Assembly (NCBI RefSeq): GCF_003007715.1 | Contig: NZ_PXNO01000020.1 | Span: 47,030-111,029, forward strand | Length of the DNA: 64,000 nt | Source of the DNA: Marinobacter shengliensis | Lineage (GTDB): Bacteria; Pseudomonadota; Gammaproteobacteria; Pseudomonadales; Oleiphilaceae | Reading direction: 5' to 3' | In this document: piece after piece, positions 48,304-58,611 of the stretch | Numbering within the stretch: position 1 is the stretch's first letter | Layout: each line of letters starts with the position of its first letter | Translations under genes and position numbers: made by a program | Notes under the pieces: model-generated | What the model was told of the DNA's origin: nothing | Databases searched by the model: none | The model's input: the letters and a program-made list of their open reading frames with translations, nothing else

Positions 48304-48333
48304 ATTGTAAGCTGTTTTGGCGTTTTCTGTCCA
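48304..48333 (-). promoter_or_regulatory. Sigma70 promoter of carAB with T-run start
   Basis: On the minus strand TGGACA (48333-48328) and TACAAT (48309-48304) are 18 bases apart. The expected start is the A at 48297, giving an initial transcript AUUUG, like the AAUUUG of E. coli pyrBI, where slippage on the U run makes the promoter UTP-sensitive. Confidence 0.65.
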
Positions 48334-48379
48334 CGTTGAATTCTTGCCGGGAGTAAGGCGGTTGTCCGGCAGGAGTGCT

Positions 48380-48469
48380 GGATCACCTTCCCGAAAAACG
48401 CTACGAGCACATCCCTGTGCGCTTCGCTCCGGCCATCCATGGCCTCCGAGATTTTCGGGAAGGCGATCC
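48380..48469. repeat. Structured long-stem element, copy B
   Basis: Arms at 48380-48397 and 48452-48469 pair at 17 of 18 positions and enclose a 54-base core that matches copy A (27642-27695) at 47 of 54 positions when read on the minus strand. The arms differ from those of copy A except for the inner A/T tract. It lies between dapB and the carA promoter. Confidence 0.85.
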
Positions 48470-48536
48470 AGCCCTCCTACCTCAGAGTCCGCCGCTCAGA
48501 ACTCTCTCGCTCGGGGTCAACTGTTCGAGAGCACAT

Positions 48537-49343
<807 letters not shown>

Positions 49344-49351
49344 TTATGCCC

Positions 49352-50476
49352 TCAGAATTTCATTTCGTCGAAGAAGCTTTTCACACCCTCAAACCAGGAG
49401 GTTTTCTTCGGAGCATGATGGGTGCCGTTGTTGCCGCTCAGGGTTTCCTGGAACTCTTCCAGCAGCTCTTTCTGGCGCTTGGTCAGGTTGACCGGTGTTT
49501 CCACCATCACGCGGCACAGCAAATCGCCGGCAGGGCCACCGCGAACGGGACTCACTCCCTTGTTGCGCAGGCGGAAGAGTTTGCCGGTCTGGGTTTCTGG
49601 TGGAATCTTGAGTTTGACCCGGCCATCCAGGGTCGGCACTTCCAGTTCACCACCCAGGGCTGCGTCCACGATGCTGATAGGCACTTCGCAGTATAGATTA
49701 CGGCCATCACGGGTAAAGATGGAGTGCTCGCGCACGGCAATCTGCACATACAGGTCGCCTGGCGGCCCGCCATCAACGCCCATCTCGCCCTCACCTGAGA
49801 GACGAATGCGATCGCCGGTATCCACACCGGGTGGCACTTTCACAGACAGGGTTTTTTCCTGCCTCACGCGGCCCTGGCCGTGGCACACTTTACAGGGATT
49901 CTTGATAACCTGACCGGAGCCCCGGCAGGTCGGGCATGCCTGCTGCACGGTGAAGAAACCCTGCTGCATGCGAACCTGCCCCATACCCTGGCAGGTACCA
50001 CAGGTTTCAGGACGGGAGCCTTTTTCAGCACCACTGCCATCGCAGGCTTCACACTCTTTGTGGCCAGGAATGTTGATCTTGACGGTTTTGCCTTTGACGG
50101 CCTCTTCCAGATCGATTTCCAGGGTGTAGCGCAGGTCGGAACCGCGAGTGTTGCGGCCCCGGCCACCGCCACCGAAGATGTCACCGAATACATCACCAAA
50201 GATATCGGAGAAGCTGGCACCACCGCCGCCAAAGCCACCGCCGGCCTGGCCATCCACGCCGGCATGACCAAACTGGTCGTAGGCCGCACGCTTGCTACCA
50301 TCGGCAAGAATTTCGTAGGCTTCGCTGGCCTCCTTGAACTTGTTCTCGGCGTCTTTGTCGTCCGGGTTACGGTCCGGATGGTATTTCATCGCAAGCTTTC
50401 GGTAAGCCCGCTTTATGTCCTTCTCGTCCGCGTCCCGGGAGACCCCGAGTACTTCGTAATAATCGCGCTTGGCCAT
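49352..50476 (-). CDS. dnaJ: Chaperone protein DnaJ
   Basis: A 374-residue type A J-protein that loads substrates on DnaK and triggers its ATPase. The J domain has the HPD motif at 33-35, a Gly/Phe region (residues 75-115, [18 protein letters not shown]) follows, then four zinc repeats [24 protein letters not shown] and CKVCHGQG, and the C-terminal substrate-binding and dimer domains. A hairpin separates it from dnaK, which should give less DnaJ than DnaK. Confidence 0.97.
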   Translation of the reverse strand: MAKRDYYEVLGVSRDADEKDIKRAYRKLAMKYHPDRNPDDKDAENKFKEASEAYEILADGSKRAAYDQFGHAGVDGQAGGGFGGGGASFSDIFGDVFGDIFGGGGRGRNTRGSDLRYTLEIDLEEAVKGKTVKINIPGHKECEACDGSGAEKGSRPETCGTCQGMGQVRMQQGFFTVQQACPTCRGSGQVIKNPCKVCHGQGRVRQEKTLSVKVPPGVDTGDRIRLSGEGEMGVDGGPPGDLYVQIAVREHSIFTRDGRNLYCEVPISIVDAALGGELEVPTLDGRVKLKIPPETQTGKLFRLRNKGVSPVRGGPAGDLLCRVMVETPVNLTKRQKELLEEFQETLSGNNGTHHAPKKTSWFEGVKSFFDEMKF

Positions 50477-50501
50477 GCTTAAAACCCTGTTGCTATAACG
50501 C

Positions 50502-50532
50502 GGAAAACGCGGGGGTTACCCCCGCGTTTTCC
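50502..50532. terminator. Hairpin between dnaK and dnaJ
   Basis: GGAAAACGCGGGGG and CCCCCGCGTTTTCC form a perfect 14-base stem with a TTA loop. There is no long T run beyond the stem, so it is probably a partial terminator or an mRNA stabiliser after dnaK. Confidence 0.75.
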
Positions 50533-50554
50533 AACTACCTGATGTACTTAGGAT

Positions 50555-52480
50555 TTACTTCTTGTCGTCGTCTTTGACTTCTTCGAACTCGGCGTCCACC
50601 GCATCGTCAGCCGCCTGAGACTGGGCACCTTCCTGCCCGCCAGCCTGCTGCGCCTGGTCTGCCTGATCCGCGTACATCTTCTGTGCCAGCTCGGAAGACA
50701 CTTCGGTCAGTTTCTGAGTCTTGGCTTCGATGGCTTCCTTGTCAGAGCCGGTCAAGGCTTCTTCCAGATCCTTGATGGCCGCCTCGATAGACTCCTTTTC
50801 ACTGTCAGAAACCTTGTCGCCGGCTTCGGTCAGGGTCTTGCGCACGGCGTGAACCATGGCATCACCCTGGTTGCGGACCTGAACCAGCTCTTCGAACTTG
50901 CGATCTTCCTCGGCGTTGGCCTCGGCATCGCGAACCATCTTCTCGATCTCGTCGTCGTTCAGACCAGACGAGGCCTTGATAACGATGGACTGTTCTTTAC
51001 CGGTGGCCTTGTCTTTGGCAGACACGTTCAGGATACCGTTGGCATCGATATCGAAGGTGACTTCGATCTGCGGCACACCGCGCGGCGCCGGCGGAATATC
51101 CGCCAGGTCAAAGCGGCCCAGCGACTTGTTCTGGGAAGCCTGCTTACGCTCACCTTGAACCACGTGAATGGTTACGGCCGTCTGGTTGTCATCCGCTGTT
51201 GAGAACGTCTGCGACTTCTTGGTCGGGATGGTGGTGTTCTTGTCGATCAGCGGCGTTGCCACGCCACCCATGGTTTCAATGCCCAGAGTCAGCGGGGTTA
51301 CGTCCAGCAGCAGCACGTCTTTTACGTCACCGGAAAGAACAGCCGCCTGGATGGCAGCACCCATGGCAACGGCTTCGTCCGGGTTCACGTCTTTACGGGC
51401 TTCTTTGCCGAAGAACTCTTTTACCTTTTCCTGCACCAGCGGCATACGGGTTTGACCACCCACCAGGATAACTTCGTCGATTTCAGACGCCTTCATGCCG
51501 GCGTCCTGCAGGGCGACTTTACAGGGCTCCAGGCTGCGCTGAACCAAATCTTCCACCAGGCTTTCCAGCTTGGCGCGGGTCAGCTTCACGTTCATGTGCT
51601 TGGGCCCAGACGCGTCTGCAGTGATGTACGGCAGGTTCACGTCTGTCTGCTGGCTGCTGGACAGCTCGATCTTCGCTTTCTCACCGGCTTCCTTCAGGCG
51701 CTGCATGGCCAGGGAATCGCCGCGCAGGTCGATGCCACTGTCTTTCTTGAACTGGTCTGCCAGGTACTCAATGACTTTCAGGTCGAAGTCTTCACCACCC
51801 AGGAAGGTGTCACCGTTGGTGGCCAGAACCTCGAACTGATGCTCACCGTCGACATCGGCAATTTCAATAATGGAGAGGTCGAAAGTACCACCACCCAGAT
51901 CGTATACAGCAACTGTGCGGTCACCGCTCTTCTTGTCCAGGCCATAAGCCAGGGCAGCCGCGGTCGGCTCGTTGATGATCCGCTTCACTTCCAGACCGGC
52001 GATCTTGCCCGCGTCTTTGGTGGCCTGGCGCTGACTGTCATTGAAGTAAGCCGGCACGGTAATCACTGCTTCCGTTACCTTCTCGCCCAGGTAGTCTTCT
52101 GCAGTCTTCTTCATTTTCTTCAGAACTTCTGCAGAGATCTGGGGTGGCGCCATCTTCTGGCCCTTCACTTCAACCCAGGCGTCGCCGTTATCGGCCTTGG
52201 TGATCTTGTAAGGCACCATCTTGATGTCTTTCTGAACCACGTCGTCCTCAAAACGACGACCGATCAGACGCTTGATGGCGTACAGGGTGTTATGGGGGTT
52301 GGTAACCGCCTGGCGCTTGGCGGACTGACCAACCAGGGTCTCGTTATCGTCAGTGTACGCGATAATGGAGGGAGTAGTACGATCACCCTCAGCGTTTTCA
52401 ATAACCTTTACCTTGTCGCCATCCATGATGGCCACACAGGAGTTGGTGGTTCCCAGGTCGATACCAATAATCTTGCTCAT
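50555..52480 (-). CDS. dnaK: Chaperone protein DnaK (Hsp70)
   Basis: A 641-residue Hsp70. [16 protein letters not shown] binds phosphate, [15 protein letters not shown] and [13 protein letters not shown] complete the ATPase domain, the linker [19 protein letters not shown] leads to the peptide-binding domain, and the Gln/Ala-rich lid ends in EEVKDDDKK. The start has GGAG upstream. It lies between grpE and dnaJ under the heat-shock promoter upstream of grpE. Confidence 0.98.
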   Translation of the reverse strand: MSKIIGIDLGTTNSCVAIMDGDKVKVIENAEGDRTTPSIIAYTDDNETLVGQSAKRQAVTNPHNTLYAIKRLIGRRFEDDVVQKDIKMVPYKITKADNGDAWVEVKGQKMAPPQISAEVLKKMKKTAEDYLGEKVTEAVITVPAYFNDSQRQATKDAGKIAGLEVKRIINEPTAAALAYGLDKKSGDRTVAVYDLGGGTFDLSIIEIADVDGEHQFEVLATNGDTFLGGEDFDLKVIEYLADQFKKDSGIDLRGDSLAMQRLKEAGEKAKIELSSSQQTDVNLPYITADASGPKHMNVKLTRAKLESLVEDLVQRSLEPCKVALQDAGMKASEIDEVILVGGQTRMPLVQEKVKEFFGKEARKDVNPDEAVAMGAAIQAAVLSGDVKDVLLLDVTPLTLGIETMGGVATPLIDKNTTIPTKKSQTFSTADDNQTAVTIHVVQGERKQASQNKSLGRFDLADIPPAPRGVPQIEVTFDIDANGILNVSAKDKATGKEQSIVIKASSGLNDDEIEKMVRDAEANAEEDRKFEELVQVRNQGDAMVHAVRKTLTEAGDKVSDSEKESIEAAIKDLEEALTGSDKEAIEAKTQKLTEVSSELAQKMYADQADQAQQAGGQEGAQSQAADDAVDAEFEEVKDDDKK

Positions 52481-52572
52481 CGAATCACTCCAAATCTTTC
52501 TGAATGCTGTCCCAGGGAGGTTTGCCCTGACTGTCGCTGTTTAATCGCTATATTGGCGCTTTAATCGGCTTT

Positions 52573-53169
52573 TCAAGCCTGCTCGTCGATTTTTGGTGCA
52601 TCTTCGGCCTTAGCCACAACCACCATGGCGGGACGAACCACGCGACCGTTCAGCAGGTAGCCCTTCTGCACCACGGCAACCACGCTGTTCGGCTCGGCAT
52701 CTGGCGCGGGCACCATAGACATCGCCTCGTGCTGTTGCGGATCGAACGGTTCACCCACCGGGTTCACCTGTTCAACGTTGAATTTCTTGAGGCCGTTCAT
52801 GAACAGGCCCAAAGTCATTTCCACGCCTTCGCGAATGGAGCCAACCAGCTCACCGGCGTTTTCATGTCCTTCAGTGCTTTCCACTGCCTTTTCAAGGCTG
52901 TCCGCCACCGGAAGAAGCTCTTTCACAAACTTTTCCAGAGCGAACTTGTGGGCCTTTTCCACATCAATTTCGGCTCGACGACGCACATTCTGCATCTCAG
53001 CCTGGGCCCTCAGCGCCTGGTCCTGGTATTCCTGCAACTGCGCCTTCAGCAATTCCAGTTCGGAACCTTCTTCAGCACCGGCGGTTTCTGCTTCGCCCTG
53101 CTCTTCTGTGGCGTTTACTGCCTCGTTCAGCTCGTCTACTTGTTCGTTGCGCTTATCGTCAGCACTCAT
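52573..53169 (-). CDS. grpE: Nucleotide exchange factor GrpE
   Basis: A 198-residue dimeric factor that releases ADP from DnaK. An acidic N-terminal region ([20 protein letters not shown]) is followed by a long coiled coil (about 40-100, [28 protein letters not shown]) and the beta domain near the C-terminus ([41 protein letters not shown]). The frame is open 21 codons upstream, but ATG 53169 has AGGAG seven bases before it. A sigma32 promoter lies 92-119 bases upstream. Confidence 0.96.
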   Translation of the reverse strand: MSADDKRNEQVDELNEAVNATEEQGEAETAGAEEGSELELLKAQLQEYQDQALRAQAEMQNVRRRAEIDVEKAHKFALEKFVKELLPVADSLEKAVESTEGHENAGELVGSIREGVEMTLGLFMNGLKKFNVEQVNPVGEPFDPQQHEAMSMVPAPDAEPNSVVAVVQKGYLLNGRVVRPAMVVVAKAEDAPKIDEQA

Positions 53170-53260
53170 GACAACTCCTGATGACTTTCCCTGGGCCCGA
53201 GGGCCTGCGGCTAAATGAGCCCCGCCTTGCACAGGCAGGAAAATACGACTTTGCGAACGG

Positions 53261-53288
53261 ATATGGGGCCCACCCCTCAGGTTTCAAC
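53261..53288 (-). promoter_or_regulatory. Sigma32 heat-shock promoter of grpE-dnaK-dnaJ
   Basis: On the minus strand GTTGAAA (53288-53282) and CCCCATAT (53268-53261) lie 13 bases apart, matching the sigma32 consensus CTTGAAA / CCCCATNT. It is correctly oriented and placed for grpE. Confidence 0.8.
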
Positions 53289-53329
53289 CTCAAACGATGC
53301 ATTCTTTCAGATTTTCACGATTCGATTGT

Positions 53330-53358
53330 TTGCAAACAGGAAAAAGCCTGTATATATT
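53330..53358 (+). promoter_or_regulatory. Sigma70 promoter of recN
   Basis: TTGCAA at 53330-53335 and TATATT at 53353-53358 lie exactly 17 bases apart. The first LexA box covers the -10. Confidence 0.7.
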
Positions 53359-53382
53359 CACAGCAACTGTATAGATCAACAG
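53348..53382 (+). promoter_or_regulatory. Two tandem LexA (SOS) boxes at recN
   Basis: CTGTATATATTCACAG (53348-53363) and CTGTATAGATCAACAG (53367-53382) both fit CTGT-N8-ACAG exactly and start 19 bases apart. The first overlaps the -10 box, the second the start region. This gives tight SOS control, as at E. coli recN. Confidence 0.9.
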
Positions 53383-53432
53383 TATCCAGACAATTTTCAG
53401 AGAGTCTCCAATCCTGAGCGGAGGTTATCGGC

Positions 53433-55112
53433 ATGCTCACACAACTTATGGTCTCCAACTACGCCATCGCCGAACGGGTCGACCTGCATTTCAGCAAAGG
53501 CATGACGGCCCTGACCGGTGAAACCGGCGCCGGCAAATCCATTGTTCTGGATGCCCTCAGCCTGGCCATGGGCGGCCGAGCAGATGCCGGTGCCGTACGC
53601 CACGGCGCAAAACGAGCGGATATCACCGCCAGCTTCGACATCTCACGTATTCCGATTGCCCGGCAATGGCTGGAAGAACACGAACTGGATGACAAAGACG
53701 ACTGCATCCTACGCCGGACCATCAGCAAGGATGGTCGTTCAAAAGCGTTTATTAATGGCCAGCCCTGCCCACTCTCCCAGCTCAAGGACCTTGGCGGCCT
53801 GCTGATGGACATTCACAGCCAGCACCAACATCAGTCACTGCTGCAAAAAGACACTCATCGGAAACTGCTGGACGAATTCTCCGGCGCCGAAGACCTGGCA
53901 GAGCAAACCCGGGATGCCTGGAAAGCCTGGCATAGAACCAGCCAGAAACTGGAACAGCGGCGCCAGAACGCCGACGAGGCGGAGGCAAAACTGCAACTGC
54001 TCCGGTACCAGGTGGAGGAGCTGGACCGGCTCGCCCTGGGCGATGGCGAACAGGAAGCGCTTGAACAGGAACAAGCGCAGCTGAGCCAGGCCGACACGGT
54101 ACTGCATAGCAGCCATCAGGCTGCCCTGCTGTGCACTGAGGACGAAACCAGTGCCGCCGACCTGGTGCGTCAGGCACTTCAGCAACTGGAGCAACTCCCA
54201 GTGGATGTGCCGGCACTGGCTGACACCATACAGATGCTGACCGAAGCACAGATCCAGATTTCAGAAGCCGGGGACAACCTGCGGCACTTTGTTGAAGACT
54301 ACGAAGCAGACCCCGCACGGCTGGCCGAGGTCGAGGAACGCCTGAGCGCCATTTATCAGATGGCTCGAAAGCACCGCATCACACCGGAGGAATTGCCGGA
54401 ACTGCACCAACGCCTGTCGAACGAACTTGCAGAACTGGATGGCGGCGAAGGCAGCCTCGAGCAGCTTGAGGCAGAGCAGCAATCCCTGCGCAAACGGTTT
54501 GATGAACTGGCCGGGCAATTAACGGCCAAGCGGGAGCAGGCAGCGGCGGAACTGGATCAGCGAATTGCTCAGGAGCTTGCACAGCTGAGCATGCCGGCCG
54601 TCCAGTTTGTTACCAAACTGGGCCGCAACAGCAATGACGAACCAGCCCCCCACGGTATGGAAGATGTCGAGTTCCTGGTCAGCGCCAACCCGGGACAACC
54701 CGCACGCCCACTGGCCAAGGTTGCCTCCGGGGGCGAACTGTCTCGGATCAGCCTCGCCATTCAGGTAGTGGTCGCCCAGACCTCCACTACCCCCACCCTC
54801 GTGTTTGACGAAGTGGACGTGGGTATTGGTGGCGGCACAGCCGAGGTAGTTGGGCGTTTGCTCCGGTCTCTGGGCAGCAACGGTCAGGTACTGTGTGTCA
54901 CTCATTTGCCCCAGGTGGCAGCTCAGTGCCACCAGCACCTGTTCGTCAGCAAATTCACCGAACAGGACGCAACGTATTCACGCATTGAAACGCTGGATGA
55001 CCAGGGAAGAATCAGCGAAGTGGCAAGAATGCTGGGCGGCGTAGACATGACAGAGCACACCATTGCCCACGCCAGGGAGATGTTCGTTAAGGGTCAGGCG
55101 ACCCATCACTGA
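53433..55112 (+). CDS. recN: DNA repair protein RecN
   Basis: A 559-residue SMC-like ATPase that holds broken DNA ends together during recombinational repair. Walker A GETGAGKS is near residue 31, two coiled-coil arms (about 155-360, rich in Glu, Gln and Leu) flank a central hinge, and the C-terminal half has the signature KVASGGELSRISLAIQVV, Walker B PTLVFDEVDVGIGG and VTHLPQVAAQCHQH. GGAGG lies upstream of the ATG. It is under two LexA boxes and is monocistronic, with a strong terminator. Confidence 0.97.
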   Translation: MLTQLMVSNYAIAERVDLHFSKGMTALTGETGAGKSIVLDALSLAMGGRADAGAVRHGAKRADITASFDISRIPIARQWLEEHELDDKDDCILRRTISKDGRSKAFINGQPCPLSQLKDLGGLLMDIHSQHQHQSLLQKDTHRKLLDEFSGAEDLAEQTRDAWKAWHRTSQKLEQRRQNADEAEAKLQLLRYQVEELDRLALGDGEQEALEQEQAQLSQADTVLHSSHQAALLCTEDETSAADLVRQALQQLEQLPVDVPALADTIQMLTEAQIQISEAGDNLRHFVEDYEADPARLAEVEERLSAIYQMARKHRITPEELPELHQRLSNELAELDGGEGSLEQLEAEQQSLRKRFDELAGQLTAKREQAAAELDQRIAQELAQLSMPAVQFVTKLGRNSNDEPAPHGMEDVEFLVSANPGQPARPLAKVASGGELSRISLAIQVVVAQTSTTPTLVFDEVDVGIGGGTAEVVGRLLRSLGSNGQVLCVTHLPQVAAQCHQHLFVSKFTEQDATYSRIETLDDQGRISEVARMLGGVDMTEHTIAHAREMFVKGQATHH

Positions 55113-55139
55113 ATCCCCCTCTCGATTCGGAGAGCTGTT

Positions 55140-55169
55140 GGGGCCGGCGCTTGCTGGCCCCTTTTTTTT
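55140..55169 (+). terminator. Terminator between recN and fur
   Basis: GGGGCCGGC and GCTGGCCCC form a nine-base stem with a GCTT loop, followed by eight T. It lies 28 bases after recN and may also help end fur on the other strand. Confidence 0.92.
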
Positions 55170-55172
55170 GAC

Positions 55173-55592
55173 TTATTTCTTGGAAGAGCCCAAAGGCTTA
55201 ACGTAGAGGATCAGGCTGTGATCAACAATCTCATAGCCGTGCTCCCTGGCGATCTTCTGCTGGCGCTCTTCGATGATCTCATCCACAAACTCGATCACTT
55301 CTCCGGTTTGCGTGCATACCATGTGGTCATGGTGATCATCGCCCGCCATTTCGAAGACGGCGTGGCCACCCTCAAAGTTATGGCGCAACACCAGGCCCGC
55401 GGCCTCGAACTGAGTCAGCACCCGGTAGACGGTTGCCAGCCCCACGTCATCTCCCTGATCCAGCAGCTTCTTGTAAACATCCTCAGCACTCAGATGGTGC
55501 TCTTCGGCGTTCTCCAGAATATTGAAGATTTTGACTCTCGGGAGAGTAACCTTCAAACCGACCTTTCGTAATTCGGCGTTTTCAGATGACAT
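55173..55592 (-). CDS. fur: Ferric uptake regulator Fur
   Basis: A 139-residue iron-responsive repressor. The winged helix includes LKVTLPRVKIFNILENAEEHHLSAEDVYKKLL and GLATVYRVLTQFEAAGLV; the metal sites are in the DDHHDHMVCTQTGEVIEF segment. The second Cys-x-x-Cys pair present in E. coli Fur is absent, as in Pseudomonas-type Fur. ATG 55592 (MSSENAELRKVG) is chosen over a GTG four codons upstream. It is divergent from bamE, the usual fur-omlA arrangement. I saw no clear Fur box in the short shared region. Confidence 0.96.
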   Translation of the reverse strand: MSSENAELRKVGLKVTLPRVKIFNILENAEEHHLSAEDVYKKLLDQGDDVGLATVYRVLTQFEAAGLVLRHNFEGGHAVFEMAGDDHHDHMVCTQTGEVIEFVDEIIEERQQKIAREHGYEIVDHSLILYVKPLGSSKK

Positions 55593-55714
55593 GTTACTAT
55601 TCACTCTTTGGTGTGCCTTACGGCTTCCGGTATGATGAAGCCGCCGTTCAACGGACTACCCGTTTCACACCTGCTTGATGCAGGCGATTTCAAGATAGAG
55701 GATTTCCCCCGGCG

Positions 55715-56047
55715 ATGCAAAAGCTCACCGCTATCGTTCTTATTAGCATTTTATCCTTGTCCGGTTGCGCATTCCCTGGCGTTTACAAAATCAACGTGCA
55801 ACAGGGGAATATCGTGACCGAAGACGACCTCAAGAGCCTCTCGCAAGGCATGGCCCGCAGTCAGGTTCATGCGGTTCTCGGGTCGCCGCTGATGCTCAAT
55901 CCGGTGGACCCCTCGCGCGAGTACTATGTGTACACCTTCCAGCGCCGGGGTGGGGATATCCAGGAGCAGCGCATAATCGTCTATTACGAAGGCGACGAGT
56001 TCAGCCATTACGACGCACGACTGCTGGAAGAAACGCCCGCTTACTGA
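55715..56047 (+). CDS. bamE: Outer-membrane assembly lipoprotein BamE (SmpA/OmlA)
   Basis: A 110-residue lipoprotein of the BAM complex that inserts outer-membrane barrels. The lipobox is LSLSGC with the modified Cys at residue 18; the body shows the family's LKSLSQGMARSQVHAVLGSPL and DEFSHYDARLLE segments. It is divergent from fur and convergent with rnfH, whose stop codon lies four bases beyond. Confidence 0.95.
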   Translation: MQKLTAIVLISILSLSGCAFPGVYKINVQQGNIVTEDDLKSLSQGMARSQVHAVLGSPLMLNPVDPSREYYVYTFQRRGGDIQEQRIIVYYEGDEFSHYDARLLEETPAY

Positions 56048-56051
56048 TTGT

Positions 56052-56330
56052 TCAGGCTTTCTTTTTGGCCCGGTTCAGCCGGGCCTGCTTGGGATCTATC
56101 TTTAGCGGTCGGTATAGTTCAACCCGGTCTCCCTCGCGCAGCTCATGGCCCGCGGGGTCTTTAATGACTTTGCCAAACACGCCCATATCCGTTGCGTCCG
56201 GATCGATTTCCGGGAAAATATCCGTTATTCCAGACAGTTTCACGGCCTCGATGGCCGTGGTTCCCTCAGGCACTTCAATCGCCACAATTTGCTGCTTGTC
56301 TGGCCGGGCATACGCTACCTCTACCTGCAT
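56052..56330 (-). CDS. rnfH: RnfH family protein
   Basis: A 92-residue ubiquitin-fold protein of the RnfH (UPF0125) family, whose exact role is unsettled; it is named for its neighbourhood to rnf electron-transport genes in some bacteria. MQVEVAYARPDKQQIVAIEVPEG, a central VGVFGK-type segment and EGDRVELYRPLKIDPKQARLNRAKKK at the end are diagnostic. ATG 56330 overlaps the ratA stop by one base (TGATG), so translation is coupled. A 14-codon upstream extension is not needed. Confidence 0.92.
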   Translation of the reverse strand: MQVEVAYARPDKQQIVAIEVPEGTTAIEAVKLSGITDIFPEIDPDATDMGVFGKVIKDPAGHELREGDRVELYRPLKIDPKQARLNRAKKKA

Positions 56331-56776
56331 CAAACCGTCCCTCCCTGATAAATCTGGTCTGCCCGACGGCAAAACGCATCCACCATGGTATTGGCAGCCT
56401 GATTGAACACCGGACCAAAAGTCATTCGGGACAGTGAGCCCGAAAACTCAAACTCCAGGGTCAGGATCACCTTACAGGCCTGCTCGTTGAGCGCCTTGAA
56501 GTGCCACCGCCCCCGCAGATTTTTCAGCGGTCCATCCACCAGGCTCATCTCGATCGCCTCGGGCATCAACAGCTGATTACGCGTGGTCAGGCGATGGCGC
56601 ACACCGCCCTTGGCAATCTCCAGTGACGCCATGATCTCTGCATCCGTCTGTTCGTGCACCTCTGCCCCGGCGCACCAGGGCAGAAACTCGGGATACCGTG
56701 CAATATCATTGACCAGATGGAACATGCGCTCTGCGGAGTGCATGACCAATGCCGTCTTATCAATCTGATGCGCCAT
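56330..56776 (-). CDS. ratA: RatA-like START-domain protein
   Basis: A 148-residue protein of the polyketide cyclase/START fold, related to E. coli RatA and mitochondrial Coq10. ALVMHSAERMFHLVNDIARYPEFLPWCAGAEV is the family start, and LVDGPLKNLRGRWHFKAL and VDAFCRRADQIYQ close the fold. RatA was described as blocking 50S association; a ubiquinone-binding role is also proposed for the family, so the function is not settled. ATG 56776 is the conserved start within a much longer open frame. Coupled to rnfH, and opposite to smpB across an NSS transporter gene. Confidence 0.92.
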   Translation of the reverse strand: MAHQIDKTALVMHSAERMFHLVNDIARYPEFLPWCAGAEVHEQTDAEIMASLEIAKGGVRHRLTTRNQLLMPEAIEMSLVDGPLKNLRGRWHFKALNEQACKVILTLEFEFSGSLSRMTFGPVFNQAANTMVDAFCRRADQIYQGGTV

Positions 56777-56834
56777 GAAAACCGGGATTCCTGCGTTTTT
56801 ACAACAAAAGAGCCGACTGGCCCGCGAAGGCCAA

Positions 56835-58430
56835 CTACACACTATGATAAAGGATATCGTCCCCGTTGGGGGCGTTTTCCGCCGGCTGGCTTTCTGCGCC
56901 CTGACCAGACGCGTTACCTTCTGGCCCCGGGCCCTCACTTTGCGGGCTTGCAGGCAAACCGTCACCGTCATCGTTTGCCGTCGCAGGCATCGGTTGTTCC
57001 GGCGCGCCATCTTGTGCGCACCAAATGGCGGCGCTGCCGTTATCACACAGGTTTGACAACGAGAATACTGTGTATTGTATGCCAATCCAGGCCACCAGAA
57101 CCGGCAGAACAAGGCGCATGACCCAATACCAGATCTTGCGAATAGCCACCGGGGTGTTACCAAGAATCCTTGCGGCATAGCGCCGGGTCAGGCACCAACC
57201 GGCAAAGGTGGCAATCAGCAAGGCCACCAGCGGAATCAGGATGCCGCCCGTCGTCAGCTCCAGCCATCGAAACAGGGTGGCACCAGCAAACCGGTAGTCC
57301 GCCCAGAGATTGAAGGAGAATAGCGAACCCAGGCCGGCAGCCCACACGGCAACACCGGCAATAACCGCAGACCACCCTCTGGGTGCGCCAGTCCACTCAC
57401 GAAACCAGCCCACCACAGGCTCCAACAGCGATATGGCGGTCGCCCACACGATCATGAGCACCAGCAGGAACACCGCCGCAATGATCAACTGACTGTGGGG
57501 CAACTGGGCCAGCGTGACCGGCAGGGAGACAAACAACAGCCCGAAGCCTCGCTCACCATCAAGACTGGCACCATCCAGCGCCACCGAGAACATCATCAGC
57601 CCCGCCAGGATGGCCACCAGAGTGTCCATCAACACCACCGCCAGCAATGACCGCTTCAACCGGGTATGTGACGTGCTGTAAGCGCCGAAGATCGCCCACA
57701 CCCCCATCCCAAGGCCAAGGGTATAGAAAGCGTGAAAAAAGGCCGCCTTGACGCTATTGAAACCAACGTCGTCTGGCCGCAGCGCCAGGATGTGTTCAAT
57801 ACCCGAATCCAGCCGCCCATGACTGGCCGACAAGGCAAATAACCCCAGCATCAGCAGCAACGCTGCGGGCACCAGAAATCGCAGCGATCGCTCCAACCCC
57901 TTCACAACGCCCTGGGCAGATACCCACACCACGAGAACCATGAAGAACGCGTGCCAGGCCATAAACTCCCGATGCCCACCCGGCCTGGACACCAGATCCG
58001 TCAGGATACCGGTCGCCGCCTCGGGCGTCGCTGCCCTGAAACTGTCTGTCGCTCCAAAGAAGACATAGGCCAGCACGATGCCACCGAACACCGCAGTGAA
58101 TGACAACACCAGGAACGCGGCAAGCACACTCAACGGGCCCGCCAGGCGCCACAGCGGTGAACAGCCTGCGTCTTTCACCATGCCGTCCATCGCCAGCACG
58201 ATGCCATGGCGTGAGTGCCGCCCAAGAACCGCCTCGGTCACCATCAGAGGCAGGGTTACCAGGAGCAGGCAGGCGAGATACAGGAAAATGAACAACCCGC
58301 CACCGTGCATACTGGCCAGGTATGGAAACTGCCACAGATTGGCCAGGCCCACGGTTGCGCCCACCGAGGCCCAGAAAAACGTGGATTTTCGGGTAAATGA
58401 CCCGATGGACGTGTGATACTTGCTCGCCAT
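56835..58430 (-). CDS. Sodium-dependent transporter, NSS (SNF) family
   Basis: A 531-residue inner-membrane symporter with about 11-12 helices. The signature VGLANLWQFPYLASMHGGGLFIFLY (residues 27-51) is the helix-1 and helix-2 region that binds Na+ and substrate in LeuT-type proteins; FHAFYTLGLGMGVWAIFGAYS corresponds to helix 6-7. Members import amino acids or related amines with sodium; the substrate cannot be told. The last ~65 residues are a low-complexity acidic and Pro/Gly/Ser tail (GDGLPASPQSEGPGPEGN) not needed for transport. It starts 58 bases beyond ratA but is probably independent. Confidence 0.9.
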   Translation of the reverse strand: MASKYHTSIGSFTRKSTFFWASVGATVGLANLWQFPYLASMHGGGLFIFLYLACLLLVTLPLMVTEAVLGRHSRHGIVLAMDGMVKDAGCSPLWRLAGPLSVLAAFLVLSFTAVFGGIVLAYVFFGATDSFRAATPEAATGILTDLVSRPGGHREFMAWHAFFMVLVVWVSAQGVVKGLERSLRFLVPAALLLMLGLFALSASHGRLDSGIEHILALRPDDVGFNSVKAAFFHAFYTLGLGMGVWAIFGAYSTSHTRLKRSLLAVVLMDTLVAILAGLMMFSVALDGASLDGERGFGLLFVSLPVTLAQLPHSQLIIAAVFLLVLMIVWATAISLLEPVVGWFREWTGAPRGWSAVIAGVAVWAAGLGSLFSFNLWADYRFAGATLFRWLELTTGGILIPLVALLIATFAGWCLTRRYAARILGNTPVAIRKIWYWVMRLVLPVLVAWIGIQYTVFSLSNLCDNGSAAIWCAQDGAPEQPMPATANDDGDGLPASPQSEGPGPEGNASGQGAESQPAENAPNGDDILYHSV

Positions 58431-58611
58431 GGCGATCCCTGACAGTCAAATGCGCCCCATTGTAGCCGAAGGCGGCATCCCGGAACGACAGGATCTACAA
58501 GCCCGGCGGTGAAATCGTGACCCGTCTGGCAGTCCTGGGCTACAATGCCCGATTTACCGGCCAACAGTCACCCGGCCGGCACACACATTCTTCCGATCCC
58601 GGACAGGATTC

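Noticed and set aside
48213..48440. 75-codon minus-strand frame upstream of carA
   Set aside because: It runs through structured element B and the carA promoter. Similar frames in element A are also by-products of the repeat.
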